Positions 1 through 9,436 are shown, numbered from the stretch's first letter. The stretch: DNA of 34,346 nucleotides from Planctomycetota bacterium (GCA_021413475.1 JAIOQJ010000118.1:1-34346); one strand, 5' to 3'. A program made the numbers and translations. Notes: generated from the letters alone by a model not told the origin.

Positions 1-219
1 GGAAACGTCGGCGGGAAAATCGCGGGAACGTCGGCAGGTAAGTATGAAGTTACTTTACCCACAATCATCGGCTTCGGGAAGAAAATAATTGACGGCAGCG
101 TCCAAAGTCGAGTAGGGTTAACCATTGGAGAGGGGCGTCGATGGTTGCATTTTGAGTTAACCGACCCTCGTACTCCGCGAATGGTCTCACGATCCCGCCT
201 TTGCTTTCCCCACCGTTAA
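1..219 (+). CDS. C-terminal part of an unidentified protein (partial, runs off the left edge)
   Basis: Frame 1 is open from the window edge to TAA at 217-219 and reads GNVGGKIAGTSAGKYEVTLPTIIGFGKKIIDGSVQSRVGLTIGEGRRWLHFELTDPRTPRMVSRSRLCFPHR. The composition looks coding. No family recognised. Confidence 0.35.
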   Translation, partial: GNVGGKIAGTSAGKYEVTLPTIIGFGKKIIDGSVQSRVGLTIGEGRRWLHFELTDPRTPRMVSRSRLCFPHR

Positions 220-253
220 TTGTCTCGCCTCGCTCTCCGAACGATGAATTTTC

Positions 254-1963
254 ATGACCTCTCCAAGCATGCGTGTCAACGTTGCATTGTTGTTGGCCTT
301 GGCGATCGCGGCGTTTCCGCCGTTCGCACGGGCGGCGGACGGCGAGCGGCCATTGCATCAGCAAATCGATACGCTCGTGGCCAAGCGTCTGGCCGAGCTG
401 AAGATCGTTCCCGCGGAAGCGAGTAGCGATGCGGAGTTCCTGCGTCGCATTTATCTCGATCTGACCGGGGTCATTCCCACCGCCACGCAAGCCCGCTCCT
501 TTCTCGACGACAAGTCGCCGAACAAGCGAAGTCGATTGATCGACGAACTGCTTGCCAGTCCCGATTACATCCTCCACATGGCTCGGGTGTTCGACGTCAT
601 GCTGGCCGAGCGCCGCGTTGCGACGATCAATTCTTACGATGTGACGACCGCGGCCTGGCGGACATATCTGGCGGGTGCGTTTGCCGAGAACAAGCCCTGG
701 GATCGGATCACCCGGGAAATACTGGGCAGCGACGGGGCGGACGAAAAGTTCGCCGGCGCGGCCAAATTTTATCTGGTCCGCGACGTCGCCCCACATCAAC
801 TCACGCGCGATATTGGCCGCCTGTTCCTCGGCGTTGATTTGCAATGTGCTCAGTGCCACGACGATCCGCGATTCAAAGACTATCGCCAGGCCGACTATTT
901 CGGTATCTTTGCCTTCACGCAACGGATGAAATTGCACCCGATGACGCCGAGAGGGGCATTGGTGGCGGAAACGGCCGTCGGCAAGACGACGTTCACATCG
1001 GTCTTCACGGCCAAGAGCGGTGAAACCAACCCGCGGCTTCCCGGCGGAGCGATGATTGCCGACCCTGCGCTCGAAAAGGGGAAGGAATACGTCGTCCAAC
1101 CTGGCCCCAAGGAACGCGGCATTCCGAGCTATAGCCGACGCCTGAAACTGGCCGAGCAGTTACCGCGGCCCGAAACGCAGGGCTTCTCCCGCAACATCGC
1201 CAATCGACTTTGGGCAATGGTCATGGGCCGGGGGATCGTATACCCGCTTGATCTGAATCATGCCGCCAATCCTCCGTCGCATCCTGAATTGCTCGCCCGG
1301 CTCGAACAATGGCTCGTTGAACACAAGTACGATATCAAGGCGATGGCGCGGGAAATCGTTCTGAGCGAGACTTACCAGCGTTCAAGTGTCCTTCCCAGAG
1401 GGGTAAAAAAGCTACCCGACGAGGCATTTGCGGTCGCTCCATTGCGAGGCCTGACGGCCGAGCAATTGCGTTGGTCCGTTCTGCAAGCCACCGGCCGGAT
1501 CGAACAGCATCACGCGAAGCTCGACCTCCAACAAAAGAAAGCCCCGCCTTCGAAAACTGCCACGGTAGAGCCTGCCTGGAAGGTGCGGAACACTCGCAAC
1601 GATGCGCTCGAACGCCAAAGCGCAAGCCTGCTTGCTGCCTTCGCCGGCTTGCCCGGCCAAGCGGAGGGTAGCTTTCAGCCGGTGGTCGATCAGGCCTTGT
1701 ACCTGCGCAACAGCACGAAGCTCCTACCGCTCTTGCAAGACGAGCCCGGAACGACGCTGGCCCGATTGGGAGCGATGCGCGAAATCGAGCCGCTGGCCGA
1801 GGAACTCTATCTTAGCGTGCTGACCCGCCGGCCGACGGGGGACGAGATCGCGGATGCCAAGCAACTGATTGAGTTGGCCAAGACGCCCGCTGAACGCCGC
1901 GAACAGTTACAAGCATTGATGTGGGGTCTGCTTTTGTCGGCCGAGTTTCGTTTGAATCACTGA
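254..1963 (+). CDS. DUF1549/DUF1553 domain protein (secreted, planctomycete type)
   Basis: Signal peptide followed by DAEFLRRIYLDLTGVIPTATQARSFLDD (DUF1549) and RNIANRLWAMVMGRGIVYPLD...HPELLARLEQWLVEHKYDIKAMAREIVLSETYQRSS (DUF1553). Confidence 0.93.
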   Translation: MTSPSMRVNVALLLALAIAAFPPFARAADGERPLHQQIDTLVAKRLAELKIVPAEASSDAEFLRRIYLDLTGVIPTATQARSFLDDKSPNKRSRLIDELLASPDYILHMARVFDVMLAERRVATINSYDVTTAAWRTYLAGAFAENKPWDRITREILGSDGADEKFAGAAKFYLVRDVAPHQLTRDIGRLFLGVDLQCAQCHDDPRFKDYRQADYFGIFAFTQRMKLHPMTPRGALVAETAVGKTTFTSVFTAKSGETNPRLPGGAMIADPALEKGKEYVVQPGPKERGIPSYSRRLKLAEQLPRPETQGFSRNIANRLWAMVMGRGIVYPLDLNHAANPPSHPELLARLEQWLVEHKYDIKAMAREIVLSETYQRSSVLPRGVKKLPDEAFAVAPLRGLTAEQLRWSVLQATGRIEQHHAKLDLQQKKAPPSKTATVEPAWKVRNTRNDALERQSASLLAAFAGLPGQAEGSFQPVVDQALYLRNSTKLLPLLQDEPGTTLARLGAMREIEPLAEELYLSVLTRRPTGDEIADAKQLIELAKTPAERREQLQALMWGLLLSAEFRLNH

Positions 1964-1978
1964 TTCAGGAATTACACG

Positions 1979-3247
1979 ATGATTCATGACCATTCGAACA
2001 TTGCCGATCAACCGATGTCGCGCCGCGCGTGGCTTGCCGGAACGGCCGGGGCCCTCGCTTGCGGCACCCTCGCGAATCCTCTGCGAGCCGAGGCGACCAA
2101 GGGGCCGCGGAAGCAATTGCTGCTGTTGTTTCTGTCCGGGGGGGCCAGCCAATTCGAGACCTGGGATCCCAAACCGGGCACCAAGACTGGCGGCCCTTTT
2201 CGTGCCATTCAAACGTCCCTCAACGGAGTGCGCATCGGCGAGCTTTTGCCGCAGACCGCGAAGATCATGCACCGCTTGACGGTCGTCCGCAGCTTGAACT
2301 CGAACATCCCCGACCATTTTCAGGGGCACTATGCGATGCAGTCCGGGCGCATTGTCCCCGGCTATCCCGTGCTTGGTTCCGCCGTGGCAAAATTGCTCGA
2401 ACGCCCGGACAATGTCCTCCCTGGCTATGTCTCGATTCGCCGTGACGGTCCGAAGGCATACACGGATGTTGGCGATGCCGGCTTCCTTGGTGCGAAATAC
2501 GAAGGCGTGCGGATCTACAATAATCAGCCGCCCGAGAATCTCGTTCAGCCGCCGACGGTTAAGTCGGCGTTGGCCGACGCGGTCGATAGAGTGCGTCGGG
2601 CGTCGGACGAACGATTCCGCCAAGGTCGTGAAGAGGCGCCCATCCACTCTTACAGCACGACATTCAATCAGGCCAAATCGTTGATGCAACGCCGTGAAAT
2701 CTTCGATCTGACGAAGGAATCGACCGCCGACCATGAACGCTACGGCAAGCACGACTTCGGTCAGAATTGTCTCCTCGCGCGTCGATTGCTTCAGTCAGGA
2801 GTGACCTGCGTCAGGGTAACTCATTTCGATTGGGATGCCCACCAGGACAACTTCTACTGGCATCAGGTCCGTTGTGCCGAGTTCGATCGCACGTTTGTCA
2901 CCCTACTCAACGATCTATCGGAACGCGGCATGCTCGAGCATACGCTCGTGGTCATCTCCGGTGAGATGGGCCGAACTCCGCAAATCAACAATCTCGGCGG
3001 ACGCGATCACTGGGGGCGTGCCTGGAGCGTCGCGATGGCCGGTTGCGGCGTGAAGCCGGGGATCGTCTACGGTTCGACGAACGACGCGGGCACCGAAGTG
3101 AAAGACAAGCCCGTCAAGCTCGGCGATTTGTTTCACACCTACCTGAGCGCCCTCGGGATCGATTCGAGCATGAAATACCAAATCGATGGCCAATCGAATC
3201 CCGTGGCCGACCCCGCGGCCAAGCCGATCGACGCACTCCTCGCTTAA
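1979..3247 (+). CDS. DUF1501 domain protein
   Basis: Tat-like N-terminus (MSRRAWLAGTAGALA), LLLFLSGGASQFETWDPKPG, HFDWDAHQDN, VVISGEMGRTPQINNLGGRDHWGRAWSVAMAG. Starts 15 bp after the DUF1549 gene. Confidence 0.93.
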   Translation: MIHDHSNIADQPMSRRAWLAGTAGALACGTLANPLRAEATKGPRKQLLLLFLSGGASQFETWDPKPGTKTGGPFRAIQTSLNGVRIGELLPQTAKIMHRLTVVRSLNSNIPDHFQGHYAMQSGRIVPGYPVLGSAVAKLLERPDNVLPGYVSIRRDGPKAYTDVGDAGFLGAKYEGVRIYNNQPPENLVQPPTVKSALADAVDRVRRASDERFRQGREEAPIHSYSTTFNQAKSLMQRREIFDLTKESTADHERYGKHDFGQNCLLARRLLQSGVTCVRVTHFDWDAHQDNFYWHQVRCAEFDRTFVTLLNDLSERGMLEHTLVVISGEMGRTPQINNLGGRDHWGRAWSVAMAGCGVKPGIVYGSTNDAGTEVKDKPVKLGDLFHTYLSALGIDSSMKYQIDGQSNPVADPAAKPIDALLA

Positions 3248-3269
3248 ATTCTCTCCTGAGCGATTCATC

Positions 3270-4262
3270 ATGGCCATCGATCCATCGAAGTCGAAGCTCG
3301 CGACCGAGCACAAACACGAATCGCCGCTATTAAGCTGCGCCTTTGACCCCACAGGTCGATTTCTGTTCGCCGGCGGACGCGACCGAGGCGTGGTGATTGT
3401 CAATTTGGCATCGAACAAAAAGAACACGCTCACCGGGCACGAGAGTTGGGTCGGCGTAATGGAACGCGCGGCCGGCAATCTGGTGCTGACCGGCGATTTC
3501 GTGGGGCGTCTGATCGCCTGGGATTGCAGTGGCGCGGAGCCCAAACAGCGATGGAGCGCCGAAGCACATGCGAGCACCATTTGCGGGTTGTCGGTCAGTG
3601 CCGATGGTAAGTCGTTCGCAACCGCCGACCGTGACGGAATCGTCCGTGTCTGGCAGACCAGCGACGGCAAGCGGCTGCACGAATTGCCCCGGATCGAACA
3701 CCCGGTCTATGGCGTCGCGTTGCACCCGGATGGTAAGCGATTAGTCACGGCCGACCGCCAGCCGCAAAAGCCTCGCATCAAGGTGTGGGACATTGCCTCC
3801 GGCAAGGAGCAACTCGCCATCGATCTCGCCGAACTTTCGGGCTATCGGCGGGTCGAGGATATCGAGTGGGGAGGCATCCGTGGTCTCACGGTATCCCCCG
3901 ATGGCAAGCAGATCGTCGCCTGCGGCCGCACTGGCTACGACGGCCCGGCGAGTGCCTATGTGTTCGATGTGAATACCGGCAAACAGCAACGCAAACTCGC
4001 TTCGACACTCAAAGGGTTCTATTACGCAGTCAAGTTCCATCCCCAAGGTTTTTTGATGACCACCGGCGGCGATGTGGGGAAGGGGGAGTTTCGCGCCTGG
4101 AATCCAGAGAAGGATGCCTCGCTCGCCGATGTCGCCACCCCCGGACCATGCACTTCGATCGACATTCATCCCGATGGCAAGCGGTTTGCCGTGACGCAGA
4201 CGATCGGCAAAGGCTCGTATCCCGACTCGGGGACGCTCATCGTCTATGATTGGATCGCGTGA
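3270..4262 (+). CDS. WD40 repeat protein
   Basis: Repeated LLSCAFDPTGRFLFAGGRDRGVVIVNL / GLSVSADGKSFATADRDGIVRVWQTSDGK / GVALHPDGKRLVTADRQ...IKVWDIASGK. The ATG at 3270 is preferred over the 3186 ORF start, which overlaps the DUF1501 gene. Confidence 0.88.
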   Translation: MAIDPSKSKLATEHKHESPLLSCAFDPTGRFLFAGGRDRGVVIVNLASNKKNTLTGHESWVGVMERAAGNLVLTGDFVGRLIAWDCSGAEPKQRWSAEAHASTICGLSVSADGKSFATADRDGIVRVWQTSDGKRLHELPRIEHPVYGVALHPDGKRLVTADRQPQKPRIKVWDIASGKEQLAIDLAELSGYRRVEDIEWGGIRGLTVSPDGKQIVACGRTGYDGPASAYVFDVNTGKQQRKLASTLKGFYYAVKFHPQGFLMTTGGDVGKGEFRAWNPEKDASLADVATPGPCTSIDIHPDGKRFAVTQTIGKGSYPDSGTLIVYDWIA

Positions 4263-4469
4263 TTGCTGCGGTGGAGTGTTGCTCCTCCTCGGCCTTCATC
4301 TCAAACAAAACATTCGGCAAAATCCTTTCCCAGCGCGAACGACCGTCATCGGCGATTTCGAATGGTGCGCCAGGAGATCTAACGGCCAAAGAAAACGTGA
4401 AGCCGAAGCACTGACGGAACTGGTCGATATGCTTTTCCTGATGAAGGCGCGGGCCGGGTAAACCGACTT

Positions 4470-4683
4470 CTTCCGACCCTGATAAGGGTCGCAGCTATTA
4501 GCCGGCGGTTGAGCGAAGCGACACCGCCGGTAGAACCACAAATCCCAATCGATCCCGGAGGAATCGCAGCGAGTCGGCGTTGCTGCGACCCCTTCCGGGG
4601 TCGGGAAACTCGCGGATCCGTAACCCCGGGTGCGCGAAACGCGACCCGGGGCTAATAGCTGCGACCCCTATCGGGGTCGGAAG
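4470..4683. repeat. Compound palindromic element with ~34-bp terminal inverted repeats
   Basis: Left arm cttccgaccctgataagggtcgcagctattagcc (4470-4503). Right arm ggctaatagctgcgacccctatcggggtcggaag (4650-4683) is its reverse complement with 2 mismatches. Internal palindromes include ccggcggt..accgccgg and gaccccttccggggtc. Confidence 0.85.
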
Positions 4684-4695
4684 AGGTGATGCGGC

Positions 4696-4863
4696 TTGCT
4701 CCCAGGGGACGACATCGTCTGGGTTGGAATCGTCGTCCGCGACGCGACGACGCAATTCGGACCGCTGTGCCTCGGTCAACAAGGGTGGCGACGACTCGGC
4801 CGCAATGGTGTCCCAGATGTCCAGAACGAAGGCAATTCGCTGCTCGCGGCTCAACTGGTTTAT
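4696..4863 (-). pseudogene. Addiction-module antitoxin component (PF09720-like), 3' end disrupted
   Basis: LSREQRIAFVLDIWDTIAAESSPPLLTEAQRSELRRRVADDDSNPDDVVPWEQ matches the PF09720/TIGR02574 pattern. The frame then runs straight into the repeat at 4683 (full ORF 4498..4953, minus strand). Confidence 0.7.
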
Positions 4864-5073
4864 TCCCAAGGTCTCATCGTTTCGACGAGGTTCGTCTGGA
4901 AGGTAAGTAACGAGCCCAGACGAGCCCACTCGTATTGTCGCATTTCCAACCAATTGTACCCCGCATGGGCCGTGCTGTCGACCGAAGGCTTCCGACGCGA
5001 CTTGCGGCTATCACAACGGCAACTGAACTTACAAATGAAAAGGCAACCGCAAGGGACCGATCGCGCGTACAAT

Positions 5074-6999
5074 TCACTTCTTGCGCAACGTCTTCAAATC
5101 AAAGAGAACCACTCGGTGGAGGTCCGCAACGGCCAGCAGACCGTCCTGTTTGCGGAAGGCGCAGGCACCTCTTCGATCATAACCCACGATTCGTTGGTCG
5201 CGAAAAAAGTCCTCCTTGACCTCAAAAGTCTGGATGTCGCGAAGTGCGACGCGGCCAGCGCTATCTGCACTGATGAAAAACTTGCCATCGGGACTGAAGG
5301 CGATCTGCTTCACTTGAGCCACTTGGCGGAAATCACGCCGTTTGCCGACCTCCAATTGATCCCCATTCCGTTCAAGCGGCCAGAAATACACCGCTTGTCG
5401 ATACACGGCGGCCAGCAGCTTCCCGTTTCGGTCGAAATCGAGGAAATAGGGGAACTCGTTTTTTGGTACCTCCAGCGTTGCCAATCGGTTAAAGGTTCGG
5501 GCATCATGGATGACTACTTGATTGGACGCGGTGGTGGCGAGCAACGAACCGTCAGGCGACCATGCCGCCGCGTCGACGCGATCCTCGTAGCCGTCCAGTT
5601 TTTCGATCATGGCTTTCTTGTCGACGTCCCAGATTTGGGCTGTCTTGTCATCGTGCGTCGAGCAAAGACGCTTTCCGTCACTCGAAAAAGCGGTATTCCA
5701 TATTTTCGGTTGGTTCGGAGAATCTTTGGACAAGACGATCGGTTCAATCGATTCCGCTCGATTGAAATAGGACAGCCTACCATGAGGCGGGAAAACGGCG
5801 ACCTTCGTGGTATCTGGAGAAATGGCTGAAACGGTACGTACGTCATTTCCAAATGGCTGGGTTTTGGGTGCCTCTGGCGCTACTCCGATGACTTTTCGTT
5901 TATCCACGTCAATCCAACAAGCGTGCTCAAGCTGGGTGCCGCAAGCAAGCGTCTTGCCATCATCGCTGAACCGCAGTGCTATTACTTCACCAATGTCCTC
6001 TGGCAGCGGGATTTGGGCGATGGCATCTACCGGCAATGGGCCCAATCTGGGATCGAAATTAAGTTCAATTTTCTTCGGCGTTTTTGCGGGTTCTTTCAAA
6101 ATTGGAGGAGGCAATTCCGGCACATTGACGACCGGAACGTGTTGTTGCGGGATAAAGACGTTAGCTAGCTCCTTTTCCTTTCGACCCAACTTGACGGAAT
6201 AGATCACCACGATAATCACCCCAATTAGCACCACGACACCAAGAATGGGAATTACCCAGCGACCAATGCCAGTCGATTCATCGCGTTCGTCACGTTCGCG
6301 CCGACGATCTCGGCGTGGCCGAGTTACAACTTCCTCCTCCTCGTCTCGGGCAGACGCGAACGGCACTTCGACGTCGAAGACCTTTCGGCAATGCGTGCAG
6401 CGCACTCGGTCGCCGACTTCCCGGCTGGGCAGCGCGAATAATTCACCGCACTTCGGACAATCGAGGTCCACCAATTCTTCGCGTGCCTGGCGGACCGGCC
6501 TATCACGGCGACGCGAAGGCGCGTCGATCTCGTCCGGTTCGGCGTCGTCCTCACCTCGCCGGGGACGCCGACGCGTTTTGCGCCGTTCCCTTTCAAATGC
6601 AAAGGCTGCCGGGATCGATCCGGCCAGCGCGGCAACGATGGGTATTTTGATGAACAGGCCGGAAAAGATCGCTCCAGGCACGACTACCCCCATCACGGCG
6701 TGGCAGGTGACGTAAATAATGAACGCCGTGATCGTGATCGGGACCGGGAAACGCTTGACGAAAATGCCGAAGCCAATGAAGACGACGCCCACCCCGGTGA
6801 ACACCAAAAAGAGTTGTTGTGCCCAGACTGCGGCTTTGCCCTGGGTGAAAAAATACAAGTTGGCACCGGACGTGATAAAACCGACGACAAGCAATATCAC
6901 ACGGACCGCGAAGATTTGTCTCAGGCCATTTGAACGCTCGTCCGTGTCGTCTTCATATCTGCGGCTTTTTTCATTTCGGCGGTCGGGATAGGAACCCAT
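5074..6999 (-). CDS. Membrane protein with zinc-ribbon (MJ0042-like) and C-terminal WD40 repeats
   Basis: Several N-terminal TM helices, then LDCPKCGELFALPSREVGDRVRCTHCRKVFDVEV, a further TM helix (WVIPILGVVVLIGVIIVVIY), and WD40-like repeats (FSSDGKRLCSTHDDKTAQIWDVDKK). Confidence 0.85.
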   Translation of the reverse strand: MGSYPDRRNEKSRRYEDDTDERSNGLRQIFAVRVILLVVGFITSGANLYFFTQGKAAVWAQQLFLVFTGVGVVFIGFGIFVKRFPVPITITAFIIYVTCHAVMGVVVPGAIFSGLFIKIPIVAALAGSIPAAFAFERERRKTRRRPRRGEDDAEPDEIDAPSRRRDRPVRQAREELVDLDCPKCGELFALPSREVGDRVRCTHCRKVFDVEVPFASARDEEEEVVTRPRRDRRRERDERDESTGIGRWVIPILGVVVLIGVIIVVIYSVKLGRKEKELANVFIPQQHVPVVNVPELPPPILKEPAKTPKKIELNFDPRLGPLPVDAIAQIPLPEDIGEVIALRFSDDGKTLACGTQLEHACWIDVDKRKVIGVAPEAPKTQPFGNDVRTVSAISPDTTKVAVFPPHGRLSYFNRAESIEPIVLSKDSPNQPKIWNTAFSSDGKRLCSTHDDKTAQIWDVDKKAMIEKLDGYEDRVDAAAWSPDGSLLATTASNQVVIHDARTFNRLATLEVPKNEFPYFLDFDRNGKLLAAVYRQAVYFWPLERNGDQLEVGKRRDFRQVAQVKQIAFSPDGKFFISADSAGRVALRDIQTFEVKEDFFRDQRIVGYDRRGACAFRKQDGLLAVADLHRVVLFDLKTLRKK

Positions 7000-7143
7000 G
7001 TGGGCGTTCTCCAGTTAGGCGTGGGAGTTTGAGACGCCGGTGGTCGGTGCGTTCTCTGGCTGACTATTAAATAGAGTGTCGGCATCGAAACGAACAGATT
7101 ACCGCACGTGACGAGAAAAGCGATCAAAAAGTGGAATCGTGGA

Positions 7144-7692
7144 TTAGTCCTTGTCCCGCAACTCCTGAATCTCTTTGTCATCCGGAAATGCTTCCTTGGC
7201 CAGCTTGGCGAGTTGAATGAAGACAGTTCCGAAGGTCTTGTTGGTTTTGGATTTGCCAAAGTTACCGAACTCACCGCCTATGTCGCCGATCGAAAGATTG
7301 AAGCATCCGAAACAGATTGCCACTTCAATTGATTCTTTGCCGTTCCAGATGCGGTATCCGACGCCCGGTTCAAAACACTTGGCACCCTCGCCAAAGTAAG
7401 CCTCGTCTGTCGTCAATACCGCGGCCAACTTGCCGGCGAACACTTTGCCCTGTTCCTTGCCGATCGCCGTGATGACGAAGCGGCGGAACTTCTTGTCCCC
7501 TTTAGCGTCCTCGTCGCCGTTGAGGCGATAGACTTCGACCCGATCCGCTCCTTTGAGAATCGCGAGCGTTTTCTCTCCGAGGAGTTTCTCCACTTTCTCG
7601 CTGGGCCTCGCCTCTTTATCCGCCGCGGAAACTTGTCCGCCGAGGGATAGGATCAGGAGCAATGCGCGGCCGGTTTTGCAGAATGTTGTCAT
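7144..7692 (-). CDS. Secreted protein of unknown function
   Basis: Signal peptide MTTFCKTGRALLLILSLGGQVSAAD and a 182-aa coding-like body. Confidence 0.65.
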   Translation of the reverse strand: MTTFCKTGRALLLILSLGGQVSAADKEARPSEKVEKLLGEKTLAILKGADRVEVYRLNGDEDAKGDKKFRRFVITAIGKEQGKVFAGKLAAVLTTDEAYFGEGAKCFEPGVGYRIWNGKESIEVAICFGCFNLSIGDIGGEFGNFGKSKTNKTFGTVFIQLAKLAKEAFPDDKEIQELRDKD

Positions 7693-7774
7693 TGGTTGTC
7701 CTCCGCATGGTAATCCGCAATATCCAAAGTGCGCTCAGGCTTTGTTCAGCTGAGTGGGGATGATGAGCCGCAAC

Positions 7775-7830
7775 GTGGGGACAAGCTTCTAGCTTGTCCG
7801 AATTTGGACAAGCTAGAAGCTTGTCCCCAC
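7775..7830. repeat. Perfect 25-bp inverted repeat, 6-nt loop
   Basis: gtggggacaagcttctagcttgtcc - gaattt - ggacaagctagaagcttgtccccac. Confidence 0.95.
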
Positions 7831-7852
7831 AGCACAACCCCGATCCGTTTTG

Positions 7853-9316
7853 CTACCCCAACACCTCCCCCATCACCTCCCCATGCACATCCGTCAGCCG
7901 CCTTTCGATGCCGTTGTGGTAATACGCCAACCGTTCGTGGTCCAACCCCAGCAGATGCAGAATCGTCGCGTGCAGGTTGTAGATCGACGAGATCTTGTCG
8001 ACGGCTTTGTAGCCGAATTCGTCGGTGGCGCCGTAGCTGAACGCACGTTTGACGCCGGCTCCCATTAGCCAGGCGGTGAAGCCTTTGGGGTTGTGGTCGC
8101 GGCCGTTGGTCCCCTTCTGGAATGTCGGCATGCGGCCGAACTCGGTGACCCAAGCGACGAGCGTGTCGTCGAGTAGGCCGGTGCGTTTTAGGTCGCGCAA
8201 GAGTGCGGCACACGGTTGGTCGAAGATTGGGCCGTGGATGTTGTACTGGGTGTGGATGGTGCGATGGCCGTCCCAGTTGCCGACGCCTTCGCCCATCGCG
8301 TACGAGCCGTTGAAGAGTTGCACGAAACGGACGTCGCGTTCAAGCAGTCGGCGGGCCAGCAGGCAATTGCGAGCGAAGCCGGCCTTGGTCGGGTTCGAAC
8401 TGGTGGTGCCGTATTCGTCGTGAATTTTGGCGGTTTCCTTCGAGAGATCGGAGACCTCGGCCGCCCGAAGCTGCATGCGGGCGGCTAGTTCGTAACTGGC
8501 GATCCGGGCCGCGAGGTCGGTGTCCTCGGGGTGTTTTTTCAAATGCTCGTCGTTGAGCATTTTCAGAAAGTCCCGGGCGGCCAGGTCGGCCCGGCCATCG
8601 ACACTGCTGGGCCGTTGCAGATGGACGATCGGCTTGTCGGCATTGAAGGCGGGGCCCAGAAACACGGACGGCAGAAACGCACTGCCCCAATTATTCGGCC
8701 CCACTTGCGGCACGCCGCGCGGGTCGGGGATGGCGACGAACGCGGGGAGATCGGCACATTCGCTGCCGAGGGCATAGCTCACCCAGGCCCCGGCACTCGG
8801 GTAGCCATCGAGCGTGAAGCCGGTGCTCATCTGATTCTCGGCCGGCCCGTGCGTGTTGCTCTTGGCGGTCATCGAATGGATGAAGCACATGTCGTCGGCC
8901 AACTCGGCCAGGTTCGGCAACAGGTCCGAGACCATCTTGCCCGACTGCCCACGCGGCTTGAAGGCCCAGATTGGTTTGACGAGATTGCCGTTCGCCCCCT
9001 GGAACGTGACGAGATTGTCGCCACCCGGCATCGGCTGCCCATCACGGCGCACCAGTTCCGGCTTATAGTCCCAGGTATCGACATGGCTCACCGCGCCCGA
9101 GCAGAAGATCACCAGCACGCGCTTGGCCTTCGGCGTGAAATGCGGCGAACGCGGGGCGAGTGGATTCTCGGGGCGGATGACCGGGCGAATTGGAGTGGAA
9201 GCGCGCGAGTCGGCAAGCAAAGCGGCGAGCGCAATCCCCGCAAGGCCCTCGGCCGACGAACCGAGAAACGTACGGCGATCGAGGAGGCGACGGCCGGGGG
9301 TGGAGAGATCGAGCAT
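7853..9316 (-). CDS. DUF1501 domain protein
   Basis: DRRTFLGSSAEGLAGIALAALL (Tat-like), FCSGAVSHVDTWDYKPEL, NWDGHRTIHTQYNIHGPIFDQPCAALLRDLKRTGLLDDTLVAWVTEFGRMP. Confidence 0.93.
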   Translation of the reverse strand: MLDLSTPGRRLLDRRTFLGSSAEGLAGIALAALLADSRASTPIRPVIRPENPLAPRSPHFTPKAKRVLVIFCSGAVSHVDTWDYKPELVRRDGQPMPGGDNLVTFQGANGNLVKPIWAFKPRGQSGKMVSDLLPNLAELADDMCFIHSMTAKSNTHGPAENQMSTGFTLDGYPSAGAWVSYALGSECADLPAFVAIPDPRGVPQVGPNNWGSAFLPSVFLGPAFNADKPIVHLQRPSSVDGRADLAARDFLKMLNDEHLKKHPEDTDLAARIASYELAARMQLRAAEVSDLSKETAKIHDEYGTTSSNPTKAGFARNCLLARRLLERDVRFVQLFNGSYAMGEGVGNWDGHRTIHTQYNIHGPIFDQPCAALLRDLKRTGLLDDTLVAWVTEFGRMPTFQKGTNGRDHNPKGFTAWLMGAGVKRAFSYGATDEFGYKAVDKISSIYNLHATILHLLGLDHERLAYYHNGIERRLTDVHGEVMGEVLG

Positions 9317-9336
9317 GTGGGTACTCTAGCGGAAAT

Positions 9337-9436
9337 TTTAGCCACGGATTGAACACAGATTAAACACGGATTAAATCCGGGACATTGTCATCTCATTCTT
9401 TATCCGTGTTAAATCCGTGTTCAATCCGTGGCTAAA
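9337..9436. repeat. ~35-bp imperfect inverted repeat (TTTAGCCACGGATTGAACAC type)
   Basis: tttagccacggattgaacacagattaaacacggat ... atccgtgttaaatccgtgttcaatccgtggctaaa. Confidence 0.9.

Noticed and set aside
65-1099. 344-aa minus-strand ORF
   Set aside because: Antisense to the DUF1549 gene.
4696-5829. 377-aa plus-strand ORF
   Set aside because: Antisense to the WD40/zinc-ribbon gene and the antitoxin; no family motifs.
7736-7850. Repeated 'KLLACPNSDKLEACP' peptides in ORFs around the palindrome, considered as a repeat peptide
   Set aside because: Simply a translation of the DNA inverted repeat at 7775-7830.
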